A stretch of 64,000 nt of DNA from Flavobacterium ardleyense (GCF_033547075.1 NZ_CP137891.1:1860001-1924000), one strand, 5' to 3'. Counted from the stretch's first letter, positions 29,311-39,670 are shown. Notes: generated by a model from the letters alone, not told the origin. Made by a program: numbers and translations.

Positions 29311-30924
29311 ATGAAAAAATTACTAGTTCTGTTCTTTATTTCTTTTTCTTTTACAATGTTTGCTCAGGAAGATGCTTGGGTGTATTTTAATGGAAAGCCG
29401 CAAGCGCAAAATTTTATTGATAATCCTCTGACCATGCTTACACAAAGAGCGCTAGATCGACGCATCACACAGTCTATCGCTATCGATATTCTGGACGTTC
29501 CTATTGACGAAAATTATATTTTGCAAGTACAAAATGCCATCGGAATAACGGTTGAGGCAAAATCAAAATGGCTAAATGCACTGCACATTCGCGGTTCAGT
29601 TTCAAATATTAACGCTTTAACTGCGCTACCATTTGTATCCTCGGTGGCATTTGCAGATAGGTCATTAAACACTGGCGGTAAACTACATACTCCCAAACAA
29701 GTTTCACAACAAAAAGTGATGGAAACGGCAACTATTTTTCCCTATGGAAATTCTGCCAATCAAATTGAAATGCTTAGTGGTAATGTCTTACACGAGCAAA
29801 ACTTTACTGGAGCAGGAAAAATAATTGCGGTTATAGATGCAGGTTTTCCAGGAGTAAACACATCTCAACCATTTGCTCGATTGCGCAACAATAACCTAAT
29901 TCTTGGTGGCTATGATTATGTGAATCGAAACGCCAATTTTTATTCTGGTCATGCTCACGGAACGATGGTTTTGTCAACGATGGGTGGGTATGTGCCAAAT
30001 CAACTTGTAGGTACTGCTCCGGACGCTTCCTACTATTTATTTATTACTGAAGATAGTAATAACGAAACGCCTCTCGAAGAATCTCTTTGGGTAGAGGCAG
30101 TGGAGGAAGCAGATAGGCTTGGAGTAGATATTGTAAATACTTCTCTGGGTTATTTTGACTATGATAATCCATCTTATAACTATACGTATGAGGAGTTGGA
30201 TGGAGTTACTTCTTTTGCTAGTCGTGGTGCAGATTTCGCTTACGCCAAAGGGATGATTGTCGTAGTATCAGCTGGAAACTCCGCTTTGACAAATAATCCT
30301 TACATTAGCGTTCCTGCCGATGCTGAGCACGTATTAACAATTGGATCGGTAACTTCCGATGGAAATTACTCTTCTTTTAGTTCTATCGGTTATACTTCTG
30401 ATGGTCGAGTTAAGCCAGATGTTGCGGCGCAAGGTACTGCTGCTGTGTTGGCTATGCCTGACGGATCTATTGCTACGGCGAGCGGAACATCATTTTCGTC
30501 GCCAATAATAGCAGGATTAGTGGCGTCATTATGGCAAGCTTATCCAGATTATACTAACGGTCAAATTATGCAGCTTATTAAAGAGTCTGCCAGTCAATAC
30601 ACTAATCCGGATGAAGAATTAGGATATGGAATACCAGATTTTGATCTAGCGTTAACCAATGGCCCACTTTCGGTCACGTCGTCAATTTTAGGTAGTTCTA
30701 GAGTATTTCCAAATCCGTTGTCCGAAACTTTAACTGTTGCTTCAACCCACGATGCTGAATTAAAATACATCGAAGTGTATACTATTTTTGGGCAATCAGT
30801 TTATAAATCATCATTGTCGGGTACTACGAGAACAATTAATCTAAGTACGTTATCAGCAGGCATTTATATTTATAAAATCGAAAGTTCGAAAGGATTTTCT
30901 ACAGGTAAAATTCAAAAAAAATAA
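29311..30924 (+). CDS. Secreted S8 subtilisin-like protease with T9SS type A sorting domain
   Basis: A 537-residue protein. The ATG at 29311 gives the signal peptide MKKLLVLFFISFSFTMFAQ; an earlier in-frame codon lies inside mnmA. An N-terminal propeptide region (to about 130) precedes the peptidase S8 domain with Asp176 (VIDAGFPG), His216 (GHAHGT) and Ser394 (GTSFSSPI). The oxyanion Asn falls in SAGNSALT. The C-terminal approximately 75 residues (VFPNPLSETLTV...GIYIYKIESSKG) are a type A sorting domain, sending it through the type IX system to the surface or medium. It sits between mnmA and a nitronate monooxygenase gene. Confidence 0.93.
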   Translation: MKKLLVLFFISFSFTMFAQEDAWVYFNGKPQAQNFIDNPLTMLTQRALDRRITQSIAIDILDVPIDENYILQVQNAIGITVEAKSKWLNALHIRGSVSNINALTALPFVSSVAFADRSLNTGGKLHTPKQVSQQKVMETATIFPYGNSANQIEMLSGNVLHEQNFTGAGKIIAVIDAGFPGVNTSQPFARLRNNNLILGGYDYVNRNANFYSGHAHGTMVLSTMGGYVPNQLVGTAPDASYYLFITEDSNNETPLEESLWVEAVEEADRLGVDIVNTSLGYFDYDNPSYNYTYEELDGVTSFASRGADFAYAKGMIVVVSAGNSALTNNPYISVPADAEHVLTIGSVTSDGNYSSFSSIGYTSDGRVKPDVAAQGTAAVLAMPDGSIATASGTSFSSPIIAGLVASLWQAYPDYTNGQIMQLIKESASQYTNPDEELGYGIPDFDLALTNGPLSVTSSILGSSRVFPNPLSETLTVASTHDAELKYIEVYTIFGQSVYKSSLSGTTRTINLSTLSAGIYIYKIESSKGFSTGKIQKK

Positions 30925-30932
30925 AATATTTA

Positions 30933-31871
30933 ATGAACATAATTACAGAGCTTTTTGGTATCAAATACCCCATTATTCAGGGCGGTATGATTTGGAATAG
31001 CGGCTATAAATTGGCAAGTGCTGTAAGCAACGCTGGTGGTTTAGGACTTATTGGAGCGGGTTCTATGTATCCTGAAGTTTTAAGGGAGCATATTCAAAAA
31101 TGTAAGAAGGCGACCGACAAGCCATTTGGCGTGAATGTGCCGATGCTTTACCCCAACATCGAAGAAATTATTGAAATTATAATTGAAGAAGGTGTGAAAA
31201 TTGTTTTCACATCTGCGGGAAATCCAAAAACTTGGACCGAGAAATTGCAAAGTCACGGTATAAAAGTCGCACATGTTGTGAGTAGTTCAAAATTTGCATT
31301 AAAGGCTCAAGACGCAGGAGTAGATGCAGTCGTTGCCGAAGGTTTTGAAGCTGGCGGACATAACGGTCGTGAAGAAAGTACCACTTTTACTTTAATTCCG
31401 ATGGTGAGAGCGGCAATCTCCATTCCTCTCATTGCCGCGGGCGGAATAGGAAGCGGAGCGGGGATTTTGGCAGCAATGGCTTTGGGCGCTGATGGCGTAC
31501 AGTTGGGAAGTTTATTTGCAACATCGGTAGAATCCTCTGCGCATATTAACTTCAAAAATACTGTAGTTGATCTTCCTGAGGGCGGAACGCAAGTAACTTT
31601 AAAAGAACTCGCACCCGTTAGATTAATTAAAAATAAGTTCTTTCATGACGTGCAGGAAGTGTATGCAAATTGTGGTACAAAAGAAGATTTGCAAAATATT
31701 TTGGGTCGCGCGCGTGCAAAAAAGGGAATGTTTGAAGGTGACTTAGTCGAAGGCGAATTGGAAATAGGTCAAGTTAGTGGATTAATTAAGGAAATTAAAC
31801 CAGTATCAGAAATAATGGACCAACTTTTGAAAGAGTTTAATCAGGCAAAACAACTCTGCGCATCACTTTAA
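30933..31871 (+). CDS. Nitronate monooxygenase / NPD-family flavoprotein
   Basis: A 312-residue FMN-dependent TIM-barrel protein. Landmarks: YPIIQGGMIWNSGYKLASAVSNAGGLG (short form YPIIQGGM near residue 12), DKPFGVNVP, FTSAGNP, AEGFEAGGHNG near 133 and IAAGGIGSG with GADGVQLGSLF near 165-190. The family includes nitronate monooxygenase and FabK-type enoyl-ACP reductase; the sequence alone does not decide. It starts 8 bp after the subtilase stop and is followed 12 bp later by a small exported protein, so all are in one operon. Confidence 0.87.
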   Translation: MNIITELFGIKYPIIQGGMIWNSGYKLASAVSNAGGLGLIGAGSMYPEVLREHIQKCKKATDKPFGVNVPMLYPNIEEIIEIIIEEGVKIVFTSAGNPKTWTEKLQSHGIKVAHVVSSSKFALKAQDAGVDAVVAEGFEAGGHNGREESTTFTLIPMVRAAISIPLIAAGGIGSGAGILAAMALGADGVQLGSLFATSVESSAHINFKNTVVDLPEGGTQVTLKELAPVRLIKNKFFHDVQEVYANCGTKEDLQNILGRARAKKGMFEGDLVEGELEIGQVSGLIKEIKPVSEIMDQLLKEFNQAKQLCASL

Positions 31872-31883
31872 AAAATTTATAAA

Positions 31884-32288
31884 ATGAAAAAAATATTTTT
31901 GATAACTGCTTTTTTATTTATTGCTACCGCATCTCAGGCCCAAGTCTATAAATTTATAACCAGCAGTTTTAGCGTTTCAGAACGCACAGGTAAAAACACT
32001 TGGACAAAGTGGTCCAAACCTCAAGATGCATCAATCGTGGTATCTGTAGATCCTAAAAAGAACCGAATTGTAATTTACTCTCAAGAAATTCAGCTTTATC
32101 AAATAATGAATTATCAGCCAACGGTTGAAAATGAAAAATCTATAACCAATGGTTTTGTGTGCTCTGATGAGGATGGTCAGCAATTCACCATTTCGATTAT
32201 TACTCGTAAAGATCAAGGCAATAGGAAGCAGTTATATCTCAATCAAAAAGATGTTATGATTGTGTACAATATGCGGAATTACAAATAG
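31884..32288 (+). CDS. Small exported hypothetical protein
   Basis: A 134-residue secreted protein with signal MKKIFLITAFLFIATASQAQ. The mature part is beta-rich (VYKFITSSFSVSER, WSKPQDASIVVSVDPKKNRIVIYSQEI, QFTISIITRKDQ, VMIVYNMRNYK) without cysteines or known motifs. Similar small periplasmic proteins are widespread in Flavobacteriaceae; function not recognised. Last gene of the mnmA operon. Confidence 0.7.
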   Translation: MKKIFLITAFLFIATASQAQVYKFITSSFSVSERTGKNTWTKWSKPQDASIVVSVDPKKNRIVIYSQEIQLYQIMNYQPTVENEKSITNGFVCSDEDGQQFTISIITRKDQGNRKQLYLNQKDVMIVYNMRNYK

Positions 32289-32386
32289 TTTTAGATGCTT
32301 TTTAGGAAGTAGTATTTGGAAATATACAATTCAAGAAAGATATTAAAACGTTGTGAAAGACTATTTATAAACTAATTTTAAAGTTG

Positions 32387-32394
32387 TAAATTTG
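32387..32394 (+). promoter_or_regulatory. -7 promoter element of the cytoplasmic PPIase
   Basis: TAAATTTG, TAnnTTTG match, 24 bp before the ATG at 32419. Confidence 0.6.
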
Positions 32395-32418
32395 GCTCTT
32401 CATATAAATTAAAATAAG

Positions 32419-33351
32419 ATGGAAAACGGAATATACGCAAAATTCAATACAGTAAAAGGATCGGTACTAGTAAAATTGGAACACGAAAAAACGCCAGGTA
32501 CGGTTGGTAATTTTGTCGCTCTTGCAGAGGGAAATCTTGAAAATAAAGTAAAATCACAAGGGCAACCATTCTATAATGGATTAAAATTTCACCGTGTGAT
32601 ACCAGACTTTATGATTCAAGGTGGTTGTCCACAGGGAACTGGCACTGGAGGTCCTGGTTATAAATTTGATGATGAATTTCACCCAGATTTAAAACACGAC
32701 AAGCCAGGGATTCTTGCAATGGCAAATTCAGGACCTGGAACAAATGGTTCGCAATTTTACATTACTCATGTTCCAACTACTTGGCTTGATGGCAAACATA
32801 CTGTGTTTGGAAATGTTGTAGAAGGTCAAGATATCGTTGATGATATTGCGCAAGGTGATTTATTGGAGAATATCGAAATAATCAGAGTAGGAGAAGAAGC
32901 AAAAAACTGGAATGCTATCGAAGCATTTAGAACATTTGAAGGATCTCGTGCAAAACGTGAGCAAAAAGAAATGGAAGCTTCAGAAAACAAAATGAATGAG
33001 TTGGCTGCAGGTTTTGAAAAAACTGAAAGTGGATTAAGATACCAATACATTGTTCGCGGAAGCGGGAAACAAGCAGAAGCTGGTAAGACCGTTGCTGTAC
33101 ATTATAAAGGAACATTGGATAACGGTAAAGAATTTGATAATTCATATAGCCGCAAAAAACCGATCGAATTTCAACTTGGGAGAGGAAATGTTATTGAAGG
33201 CTGGGACGAAGGAATCGCTTTATTGAAAGAAGGTGACAAAGCTCGTTTTGTTATTCCATCTCATTTGGCATATGGATCTTCGGGAGCAGGTGGTGTAATT
33301 CCTCCAAATGCTGTTCTAATATTTGACGTTGAATTAATGGCTGTGAAATAA
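32419..33351 (+). CDS. Cytoplasmic cyclophilin-FKBP fusion peptidyl-prolyl isomerase
   Basis: A 310-residue protein with the same two-isomerase design as the exported pair at 12782-15083 but with no signal peptide ([16 protein letters not shown]), so cytoplasmic. Cyclophilin domain about 1-165 ([43 protein letters not shown]). Short charged linker ([19 protein letters not shown]). FKBP domain about 200-310 ([60 protein letters not shown] in outline). Single gene with its own promoter and a terminator shared with the convergent thioredoxin-like gene. Confidence 0.92.
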   Translation: MENGIYAKFNTVKGSVLVKLEHEKTPGTVGNFVALAEGNLENKVKSQGQPFYNGLKFHRVIPDFMIQGGCPQGTGTGGPGYKFDDEFHPDLKHDKPGILAMANSGPGTNGSQFYITHVPTTWLDGKHTVFGNVVEGQDIVDDIAQGDLLENIEIIRVGEEAKNWNAIEAFRTFEGSRAKREQKEMEASENKMNELAAGFEKTESGLRYQYIVRGSGKQAEAGKTVAVHYKGTLDNGKEFDNSYSRKKPIEFQLGRGNVIEGWDEGIALLKEGDKARFVIPSHLAYGSSGAGGVIPPNAVLIFDVELMAVK

Positions 33352-33369
33352 TCTGGAGAATAGTATATA

Positions 33370-33400
33370 TAAAAGGCACCTCAATCGAGGTGCCTTTTTT
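33370..33400. terminator. Bidirectional terminator
   Basis: AAAAGGCACCTC, loop AATC, GAGGTGCCTTTTTT. It serves the PPIase on plus and the thioredoxin-like gene on minus. Confidence 0.92.
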
Positions 33401-33416
33401 GTTTGGATTTATAATT

Positions 33417-33971
33417 TTATTTCAACTGAATAGCACAACCCATACTAGGTTTCTGGGTTTCTGCAAGTGATCTATTATAAATAAGTGCGTCAATTGCGTT
33501 TCGCAAATCAGAGCCACTTAGAGAAATGCCATTTCCAGGCCTAGAGTCGTCTAATTGTCCATGATAAAAGAGTTTGTCTAGCGAATCAAAGAGAAAAAAG
33601 TCAGGAGTATAAGTAGCATTAAATTTGTTTGCTACTTCTTGGTCTGCGTCAAATAGGTATGGAAAATCAATTCTATTTTCCATCGCAAAGTCAGCCATTT
33701 TCTCTGGACGATCTTGTGGAAACAGGGATATATCACTACTAGAAATAGCAAAAACCCCCAAACCTTGTACTCGATAATCATTTGCAATCATCACAATTTC
33801 GTCAATTGCGTGATGCACATAAGGGCAATGATTGCAGATAAAAATTACAAGAGTGCCCTTAGAACCTTTTAATTCATCAAAAGTATAGAAGCTATTGGAA
33901 TTGGCATCTTTTAGTAAAAAATTTGGTGCTTCTGTTTCAAGCGGCAACATTATAGAGGAAGGTTTAGCCAT
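33417..33971 (-). CDS. Thioredoxin-like (AhpC/TSA-type) protein
   Basis: A 184-residue thioredoxin-fold protein without signal peptide. The motif ICNHCPYVHH (about residues 49-58) gives a single-resolving CxxC (CNHC) redox centre of the type found in Bacteroidota thioredoxin family proteins. PDRPEKMADFA-like (QDRPEKMADFA) and cis-Pro region TYTPDFFLFD are typical. N terminus LETEAPNFLLKDANSNSFYTFDELKG matches the AhpC/TSA start. Likely a cytosolic oxidoreductase or peroxidase. Confidence 0.87.
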   Translation of the reverse strand: MAKPSSIMLPLETEAPNFLLKDANSNSFYTFDELKGSKGTLVIFICNHCPYVHHAIDEIVMIANDYRVQGLGVFAISSSDISLFPQDRPEKMADFAMENRIDFPYLFDADQEVANKFNATYTPDFFLFDSLDKLFYHGQLDDSRPGNGISLSGSDLRNAIDALIYNRSLAETQKPSMGCAIQLK

Positions 33972-34039
33972 TGCTTTATTTTGAATTACTTAATCGTCAC
34001 TAAGGTACGATAAATTCTAGCAGCAATTTATGCTAAAAA

Positions 34040-34069
34040 CTTTGTTATGCTTATAAAATTCCTATTATT
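34040..34069 (+). promoter_or_regulatory. Candidate promoter of csaA
   Basis: TTTG at 34040-34043 and TATTATTG (one mismatch to TAnnTTTG) at 34062-34069, spacing 18 bp. Confidence 0.4.
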
Positions 34070-34092
34070 GCTAAAAGAAATTAATCTTTAAA

Positions 34093-34440
34093 ATGAAAAA
34101 GATGGATCAATCTACTTACGAAAATTTTGCTCAACTAGATATCAGAGTGGGAACCATTATAACTGCCGAAGATTTTCCTAAAGCAGTGCGTCCTGCATTT
34201 AAACTGCAAATTGACTTTGGTTCGGAAATAGGAATTTTAAATACTTCGGCTCAGATTACGGATTTATATTCGAAAGAGTCGCTGATAGGAAAACAAGTGG
34301 TCGCGGTAGTAAATTTTCCACCCAAGCAAATAGCAAATTTTATTAGTCAATGTTTAGTCTTGGGTGCAGTTGGTGACAATAATAAGGTTTTTCTATTAGC
34401 GGCTGACCAAATTGTTGAGAATGGACTTCGTATTTTGTAA
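34093..34440 (+). CDS. csaA: CsaA-type tRNA-binding protein
   Basis: A 115-residue OB-fold protein of the CsaA/EMAP-II tRNA-binding class (QLDIRVGTIITAEDFPKAVRPAFKLQIDFG, in outline DIRVGTI and RPAFKL). NTSAQITDLYS and VNFPPKQIANFISQCLVLG complete the family pattern. Characterised CsaA binds tRNA and has chaperone-like activity. Met4 (34102) is an alternative start; the first ATG is kept. Confidence 0.88.
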   Translation: MKKMDQSTYENFAQLDIRVGTIITAEDFPKAVRPAFKLQIDFGSEIGILNTSAQITDLYSKESLIGKQVVAVVNFPPKQIANFISQCLVLGAVGDNNKVFLLAADQIVENGLRIL

Positions 34441-34859
34441 GCTGTTTCTGACTGCGGCTTATAGTTCGAAAATTGAAATTAATTTTTAAAAATTAGGAGA
34501 ATTTGGCTACTGAAAAACGATCAGATTTAGGAATCGCGATTAAATTGACAATCATATTTTAATCCTGAATTCCATCTTCTTTTACGAATTGGTAGGTATT
34601 TTAATCTTCGCAGAAAGTAGAAGTTTATTAAGTAGCGTTTAAAAAATATCTCCGCGAGACCAACCCAGCGTCATTAATTTAACAAAAGACAAACCAATTT
34701 TTTTAGATTATAACTTTACTACTTCCCTTATATTACCTACAAAAATATTGCGAAAAGTTTAGTCCATTATGTTATTCACAATAATTGAGTTAATAGTTGG
34801 AATGATTGAAATTATAAATACATTTACCGCTTTACCAATATTAACTAATTTTAACTATT
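34441..34859. other. Non-coding spacer before the adhesin gene
   Basis: 419 bp, AT-rich, with no open frame or repeat I can support. A weak promoter-like pair lies near the end: TTGG at 34797-34800 and TACATTTA at 34819-34826, spacing 18 bp, about 33 bp before the adhesin start. Confidence 0.5.
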
Positions 34860-37800
34860 ATGATGAAAAACTACAATTTGCTCGTCCGTTATTTTAAAAC
34901 GACGATCAAAACCCAAAATTCTGATGCAATTGATCTAGATCAATTTGCAAAATCAACCAACACGCGAGGCTACCTAAATATAGGTTTATTGCTTAGCTTC
35001 TTTATTGTCTCTGTTTTCACTACAATGGCTTTTGCTCAAGCATCCGTTTATACTTTTGCCCAGAGCAATGGTACTTATAATGCTATTACTGGCGGAACAG
35101 TGGTTACAACCTCTACAAATGGAACGCCTAGTCTTGACTCTTACGTATCAGGCGCCTTAACTATACCAGCATTTAAATTTGCTGGTGCGACATACACTCA
35201 AATGTACGTTACTTCTAACGGACAGATATCCTTAGGTACGACGGCTCCATCTTCTTATACCTATACGGTTTTATCTTCAGCAACAGGTAATAATGTTTTT
35301 TTAGCCCCACTTAGTGGCGACTTAAATGGCAATCCTTCAACCATTGCTGAAATTAGATATGAAACTATTGGTAATGAAATTGTAGTACAGTGGAAAAATT
35401 TTCAGAGGTATGGTGTAACTGAAAATATAAACTTTCAGGTACGAATGAATACTGTGACAGATGTTATCAAATTTGTTTATGATGGTACTCCACCTTATGG
35501 AGCTGCAACATCATACCAACCACAAGTTGGAATAAAAAGTGGCGCTGATGTTTACCACGCTTTAACAGTTGCGGCTGCGGGAGGTAGTTGGAACAATCCT
35601 GTTAACATCACTTCGGGAATTGTATCTGGCAGTGTTGCAACTTTTTCTGGTAACGTAGGGCCTACCTCAGGTTTGACGTACACTTGGACTCCGGGAATCG
35701 CAGTTGCTCCTAACTGCGCAATTAATTTTGCTCCTATTAACGCAGCAGTTAATGTGGCTAGAAATCCAACTTTAACGTGGGCAAGTGGTGGTGGAAACGC
35801 GACTTCTTACGATGTGTATTTCGGAACCTCCGCAACTCCAGCATTTATAGCAAATCAGGTAGGGTCTTCTTATACTCCAACTGCTCCTTTAATTTCAAAT
35901 ACAACTTATTACTGGAAAATTGTTCCTAAAAATACCACAGGAGAAGGGACAGCTTGTACTGTAAATTCTTTTACAACAGGTTCATCTCTTCCGTATTGCA
36001 TACCTTCTTCGACAAGTAGTGCAACTTTTATAAATAACTTTTCTACAACATTAGGTACGACAAATATTTCAAATACTTCTGGCTATACTACTGGTGGTTA
36101 TCAAGATAATTTTTCAAGTACAGGTGTTACCGCTGTTGCTACAGGATCATTCAACTTTAATTTTTCCGTAACAGGTGGTACTCTTGGTGCTGCTATTTGG
36201 GTTGATTGGAGTAATAATGGAACTTTTGAAGCGACTGAGAGAGTATTTGTTACTACAGGTTATGGTAGCGGTCCTTATTCAAACTCTATAACTATTCCTG
36301 CTGGAACGGTACCTGGGGATTATAGAATGAGAGTTATGGTAGATTACAACAGTTCGGCTCCATCAAATCCTTGTATGACTGCCAATGCCAGAACTGAAAC
36401 TGAGGATTATAAAATTACTGTAGGAGCTCAAAACTCATGTAATGGTACTCCAACCGCTGCAACAATTTCAACTTCTCAAACTAATATTTGTGTATCTGGA
36501 ACAGCCACTTTAACTGCTATAGTTCCACCTTCAACAGAAGCCGGATTTACTTATCAGTGGTATAATTCTGCTGGAATTGTTACAGGTGCTACTGGTCTAA
36601 CTTTCACAACGCCAATTTTGTCATCACCTGAGAGTTATTATATCAAAACTACATGTAGTACTAGTGGTTTGACTGCAAACTCTAATACCGTTGCAATTTT
36701 TATCACAAATCCTTCAGTAGTAACAAACACTGCAGGTAACAGATGTGGTACTGGTACTGTAAATTTAAGTGCTACAGCAAGTGCTGGCGCAAACATTAAT
36801 TGGTACGCTAACGCGACTGGCGGGGCACCGCTTTTTACGGGGAATAATTTTACTACTCCATCAATTGCTACCACAACTACCTATTATGTGGCGGCTAGTG
36901 AAGGTGCTACTGCAGAAAGTGCTGCAAAACCATCATCTACAGGAACAGATGGAAGTTTTGTTTTCACAAACTACGGTATTCTTTTCAATTCAACTATCGC
37001 TGCTACTTTAAGTTCAACTGTTATTTACCCAACAGGAACGGGAACTGTAACAATTGCTCTATACGATTCTGCTGGTGTTGAATTAGCATCTACGCCTGCG
37101 GTTGCAGTTACTGGTTCGGGAATTTCAACTCCAGTTACCGTGCCGCTAAATTTCACTATAAATCCAGGTACAGGCTACCGTTTATTATTAAAAAATTACA
37201 CTGGAATTACCGGTTTGATTAGAGATTTTACAAATGTATTCCCTTACAACTCTACAAATACTTCTGTAACAGGAGGCTGGGCTGGAAGTTCAAGTACGGC
37301 TTATTATTTCTTTTATAATCTTCAAGTAACTACAGGATGTTCATCTGCAAGAACTGCAGTAATAGCAACTGTTAGTAATCCTCCCGTTTTAGCGCTAAGC
37401 GCAACCAATGCAGCAATCTGTTCAGGTTCATCTACAGCTTTGCTTACGGTAACTACTGGTGGTACTGATTATGATTCTTACGTGTGGTCTCCAAGTGCTG
37501 GAGTAACAGGCAATAGTACTACAGGATGGACTTTTAATCCTACAGCAACTACTACCTACACTCTTAATGCTACACAATCAACAGGAAACTTATGTGGTGC
37601 AACTGCAACTTACCAAGTAACAGTAAACCCATTACCTTCTGCATTGACAATTAGTCCAGTGACATCTACAATTTGTGCAAATCAAATTCAAACATTAGCT
37701 GCCTTTGGTGGACAGCTTACAGTTATGGCAAAAATAGGTAGTGGTGCTGCTGCAAATACAGTTTCAACACCATTTAAAAATAACTGGGGTGGAGCGAAAA

Positions 37801-39584
37801 CGCAAGCAATCTATACTGCTGCTGAATTATCAGCAATTGGTTTACAAGCTGGGCAAAGCATTACCTCTGTTGGTTATGTTGCTTTAAGTAGTGCTGCCGC
37901 TATATTAAATGGATTTACGGTCAAAGCAGGTTTAGTGCCAAGTGCATCTTTAGGAACATCATTCTCTACAGCTGCCACTACGACTATTTTAGCACCAACA
38001 GCCTACACGCCAGCAGGAACAGGAAACATAGATTTCCCACTCTCAACTCCATTAGTTTGGGATGGTGTATCTCATTTATTAATTGAAACTTGTTTCAATA
38101 ATAATGACTATGGTTCAGGGTTGAGTACTTCTGTAGAATCTAGTGTAGTAGCAAGTGGACTAAATATTTATTTCTCTGACGACGCTCAAAGTGATATTTG
38201 TTCAAATCCAGGGTTTCCAAGTGCTACTACTACAAGGCCAAATCTAAGAATATCTGCATCTCTGAATTCAGCGATTTCGTGGTCTCCAATCTCAAATTTA
38301 TACTCTGATGCAGCGGCAACAATTCCTTATGCCGGTGGAAACAGCACTATGGTATATGTAAAAAATAATACTGCAGGATCTCAAGTATATACTGCAACTG
38401 CAACTACTGCAATAACAGGATGTACTGCAACCGCTACAACCACAATTACAACAACTGCAACTGACGCACCAACGGCGTTGGCACAAACTTTTTGCGGTGG
38501 ATCGACCGTTGCTGATTTAGTAGCTACTGGAACAGCCGTTCAGTGGTATGCTGCTGAAAATGGTGGGACAGCTTTAGCAAATACAGTCGTATTAGCTACA
38601 GGAACTTATTATGTTTCACAAACTATCAACGCGTGCGAAAGTGCAAGAACTTCTGTTTCAGTTACAGTAAATACAACGCCTGCACCAATTTCTATAGGAA
38701 AGGTTACATTCTGTGCAGAGAATCCAACTGTTGGTATGCTTACCTTATTTGATGCTGAACTTAATTCTCAATTCTATCTAAGCGCGACTGGAGGAACTGC
38801 ATTGGCTTCTGATGTTGTGTTATCAAATGGGACTTATTATGTTTCTCATACAGTTAATAACTGCGAAAGTACAAGAACATCATTTTTAGTAGAAATTGAT
38901 TTACTTACACCACCTACAGCCTCTGCCCAAACATTCTGTGCAGGAGCAACAGTTGCTGATTTGGTTGCTAGTGAAGCTGCTATCAGATGGTATTCAGAAT
39001 TAGTTGGCGGAACGCCACTGCTAGATACTACATTACTAGTATCAGGTACTTATTATGTATCAGTATTTTCTTTTGAATGTGAAAGTACAAGAACAGCTGT
39101 AGAAGTTACAGTTAACGGACGTCCTACAGCTACAATTACTAGAGTTGATGATACACTTTCTGTATATGAGGCAAATGCAACCTATCAGTGGGTTTCTTGT
39201 GGAGATACTCAAACTCCAATTGCTGGAGCAACTTCACAAACATATACTGCAACTGCTGTAGGTAGTTATGCAGTAATAGTAACTTCTCAAAACGGTTGTA
39301 GCGCTACAAGTGAATGTTTTGATATCACTACTTTGTCGAACAAAACATTTGATGCTGCGAAACTTGGATATTATCCAAATCCTGTAACAGATGTATTGAC
39401 CGTAAGTCATACAGATATTATTTCAAGTATTCAAGTTTTTGATATTGCTGGAAGAATTCTTAGAAATATGAAAGTTAATTCAACCGAAGCTACAGTTGAT
39501 ATGGTAAATATGCCAGCTGCTGTTTACATCGTGAAAGTATTTACAGACAATACTTCTGGTGAATTTAAAGTGGTTAAGAAATAA
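34860..39584 (+). CDS. Giant T9SS-secreted multidomain adhesin
   Basis: A 1574-residue surface or secreted protein. The signal peptide has an unusually long N-region: about 45 polar residues come before the hydrophobic core IGLLLSFFIVSVFTTMAFAQ. In order: a lectin/nidogen-like beta domain (about 60-280), an FN3-like domain (about 285-375; SYDVYFGTSATPAF, TTYYWKIVPKN), a GEVED domain (about 380-525; IWVDWSNNGTFEATERVF, ETEDYKITVG), several Ig-like modules (TATLTAIVPP, ATASAGANINWYANATGG), a central jelly-roll-like region, three related about 70-residue modules near 1200-1420, and a C-terminal type A sorting domain (YYPNPVTDVLTVSH...VYIVKVF). Sorting domain plus adhesin modules indicate type IX export and cell-surface or matrix binding. 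Met2 (34863) is an equal start. Confidence 0.92.
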   Translation: MMKNYNLLVRYFKTTIKTQNSDAIDLDQFAKSTNTRGYLNIGLLLSFFIVSVFTTMAFAQASVYTFAQSNGTYNAITGGTVVTTSTNGTPSLDSYVSGALTIPAFKFAGATYTQMYVTSNGQISLGTTAPSSYTYTVLSSATGNNVFLAPLSGDLNGNPSTIAEIRYETIGNEIVVQWKNFQRYGVTENINFQVRMNTVTDVIKFVYDGTPPYGAATSYQPQVGIKSGADVYHALTVAAAGGSWNNPVNITSGIVSGSVATFSGNVGPTSGLTYTWTPGIAVAPNCAINFAPINAAVNVARNPTLTWASGGGNATSYDVYFGTSATPAFIANQVGSSYTPTAPLISNTTYYWKIVPKNTTGEGTACTVNSFTTGSSLPYCIPSSTSSATFINNFSTTLGTTNISNTSGYTTGGYQDNFSSTGVTAVATGSFNFNFSVTGGTLGAAIWVDWSNNGTFEATERVFVTTGYGSGPYSNSITIPAGTVPGDYRMRVMVDYNSSAPSNPCMTANARTETEDYKITVGAQNSCNGTPTAATISTSQTNICVSGTATLTAIVPPSTEAGFTYQWYNSAGIVTGATGLTFTTPILSSPESYYIKTTCSTSGLTANSNTVAIFITNPSVVTNTAGNRCGTGTVNLSATASAGANINWYANATGGAPLFTGNNFTTPSIATTTTYYVAASEGATAESAAKPSSTGTDGSFVFTNYGILFNSTIAATLSSTVIYPTGTGTVTIALYDSAGVELASTPAVAVTGSGISTPVTVPLNFTINPGTGYRLLLKNYTGITGLIRDFTNVFPYNSTNTSVTGGWAGSSSTAYYFFYNLQVTTGCSSARTAVIATVSNPPVLALSATNAAICSGSSTALLTVTTGGTDYDSYVWSPSAGVTGNSTTGWTFNPTATTTYTLNATQSTGNLCGATATYQVTVNPLPSALTISPVTSTICANQIQTLAAFGGQLTVMAKIGSGAAANTVSTPFKNNWGGAKTQAIYTAAELSAIGLQAGQSITSVGYVALSSAAAILNGFTVKAGLVPSASLGTSFSTAATTTILAPTAYTPAGTGNIDFPLSTPLVWDGVSHLLIETCFNNNDYGSGLSTSVESSVVASGLNIYFSDDAQSDICSNPGFPSATTTRPNLRISASLNSAISWSPISNLYSDAAATIPYAGGNSTMVYVKNNTAGSQVYTATATTAITGCTATATTTITTTATDAPTALAQTFCGGSTVADLVATGTAVQWYAAENGGTALANTVVLATGTYYVSQTINACESARTSVSVTVNTTPAPISIGKVTFCAENPTVGMLTLFDAELNSQFYLSATGGTALASDVVLSNGTYYVSHTVNNCESTRTSFLVEIDLLTPPTASAQTFCAGATVADLVASEAAIRWYSELVGGTPLLDTTLLVSGTYYVSVFSFECESTRTAVEVTVNGRPTATITRVDDTLSVYEANATYQWVSCGDTQTPIAGATSQTYTATAVGSYAVIVTSQNGCSATSECFDITTLSNKTFDAAKLGYYPNPVTDVLTVSHTDIISSIQVFDIAGRILRNMKVNSTEATVDMVNMPAAVYIVKVFTDNTSGEFKVVKK
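38466..39120 (+). repeat. Three tandem approximately 70-residue adhesin modules
   Basis: Within the adhesin, three consecutive modules share the pattern P-x-A-x-x-QTFCxGxTVADL, a short insert, W/F-Y-x-GGTxL, L-x-x-GTYYVS, and CESxRTxxxVxV. The second is more diverged (TFCAENPTVGML). Divergence at DNA level suggests old duplications. Confidence 0.75.
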
Positions 39585-39607
39585 CAGAATCATTTATTTA
39601 ATTAATA

Positions 39608-39642
39608 GAAAAGGGTCAATCATTACGGTTGACCCTTTTTTT
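39608..39642 (+). terminator. Terminator of the adhesin gene
   Basis: AAAAGGGTCAA, loop TCATTACGG, TTGACCCTTTTTTT; 25 bp after the stop codon. Confidence 0.92.
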
Positions 39643-39670
39643 ATGTATAAAAGCATAATCATATTTTTTT

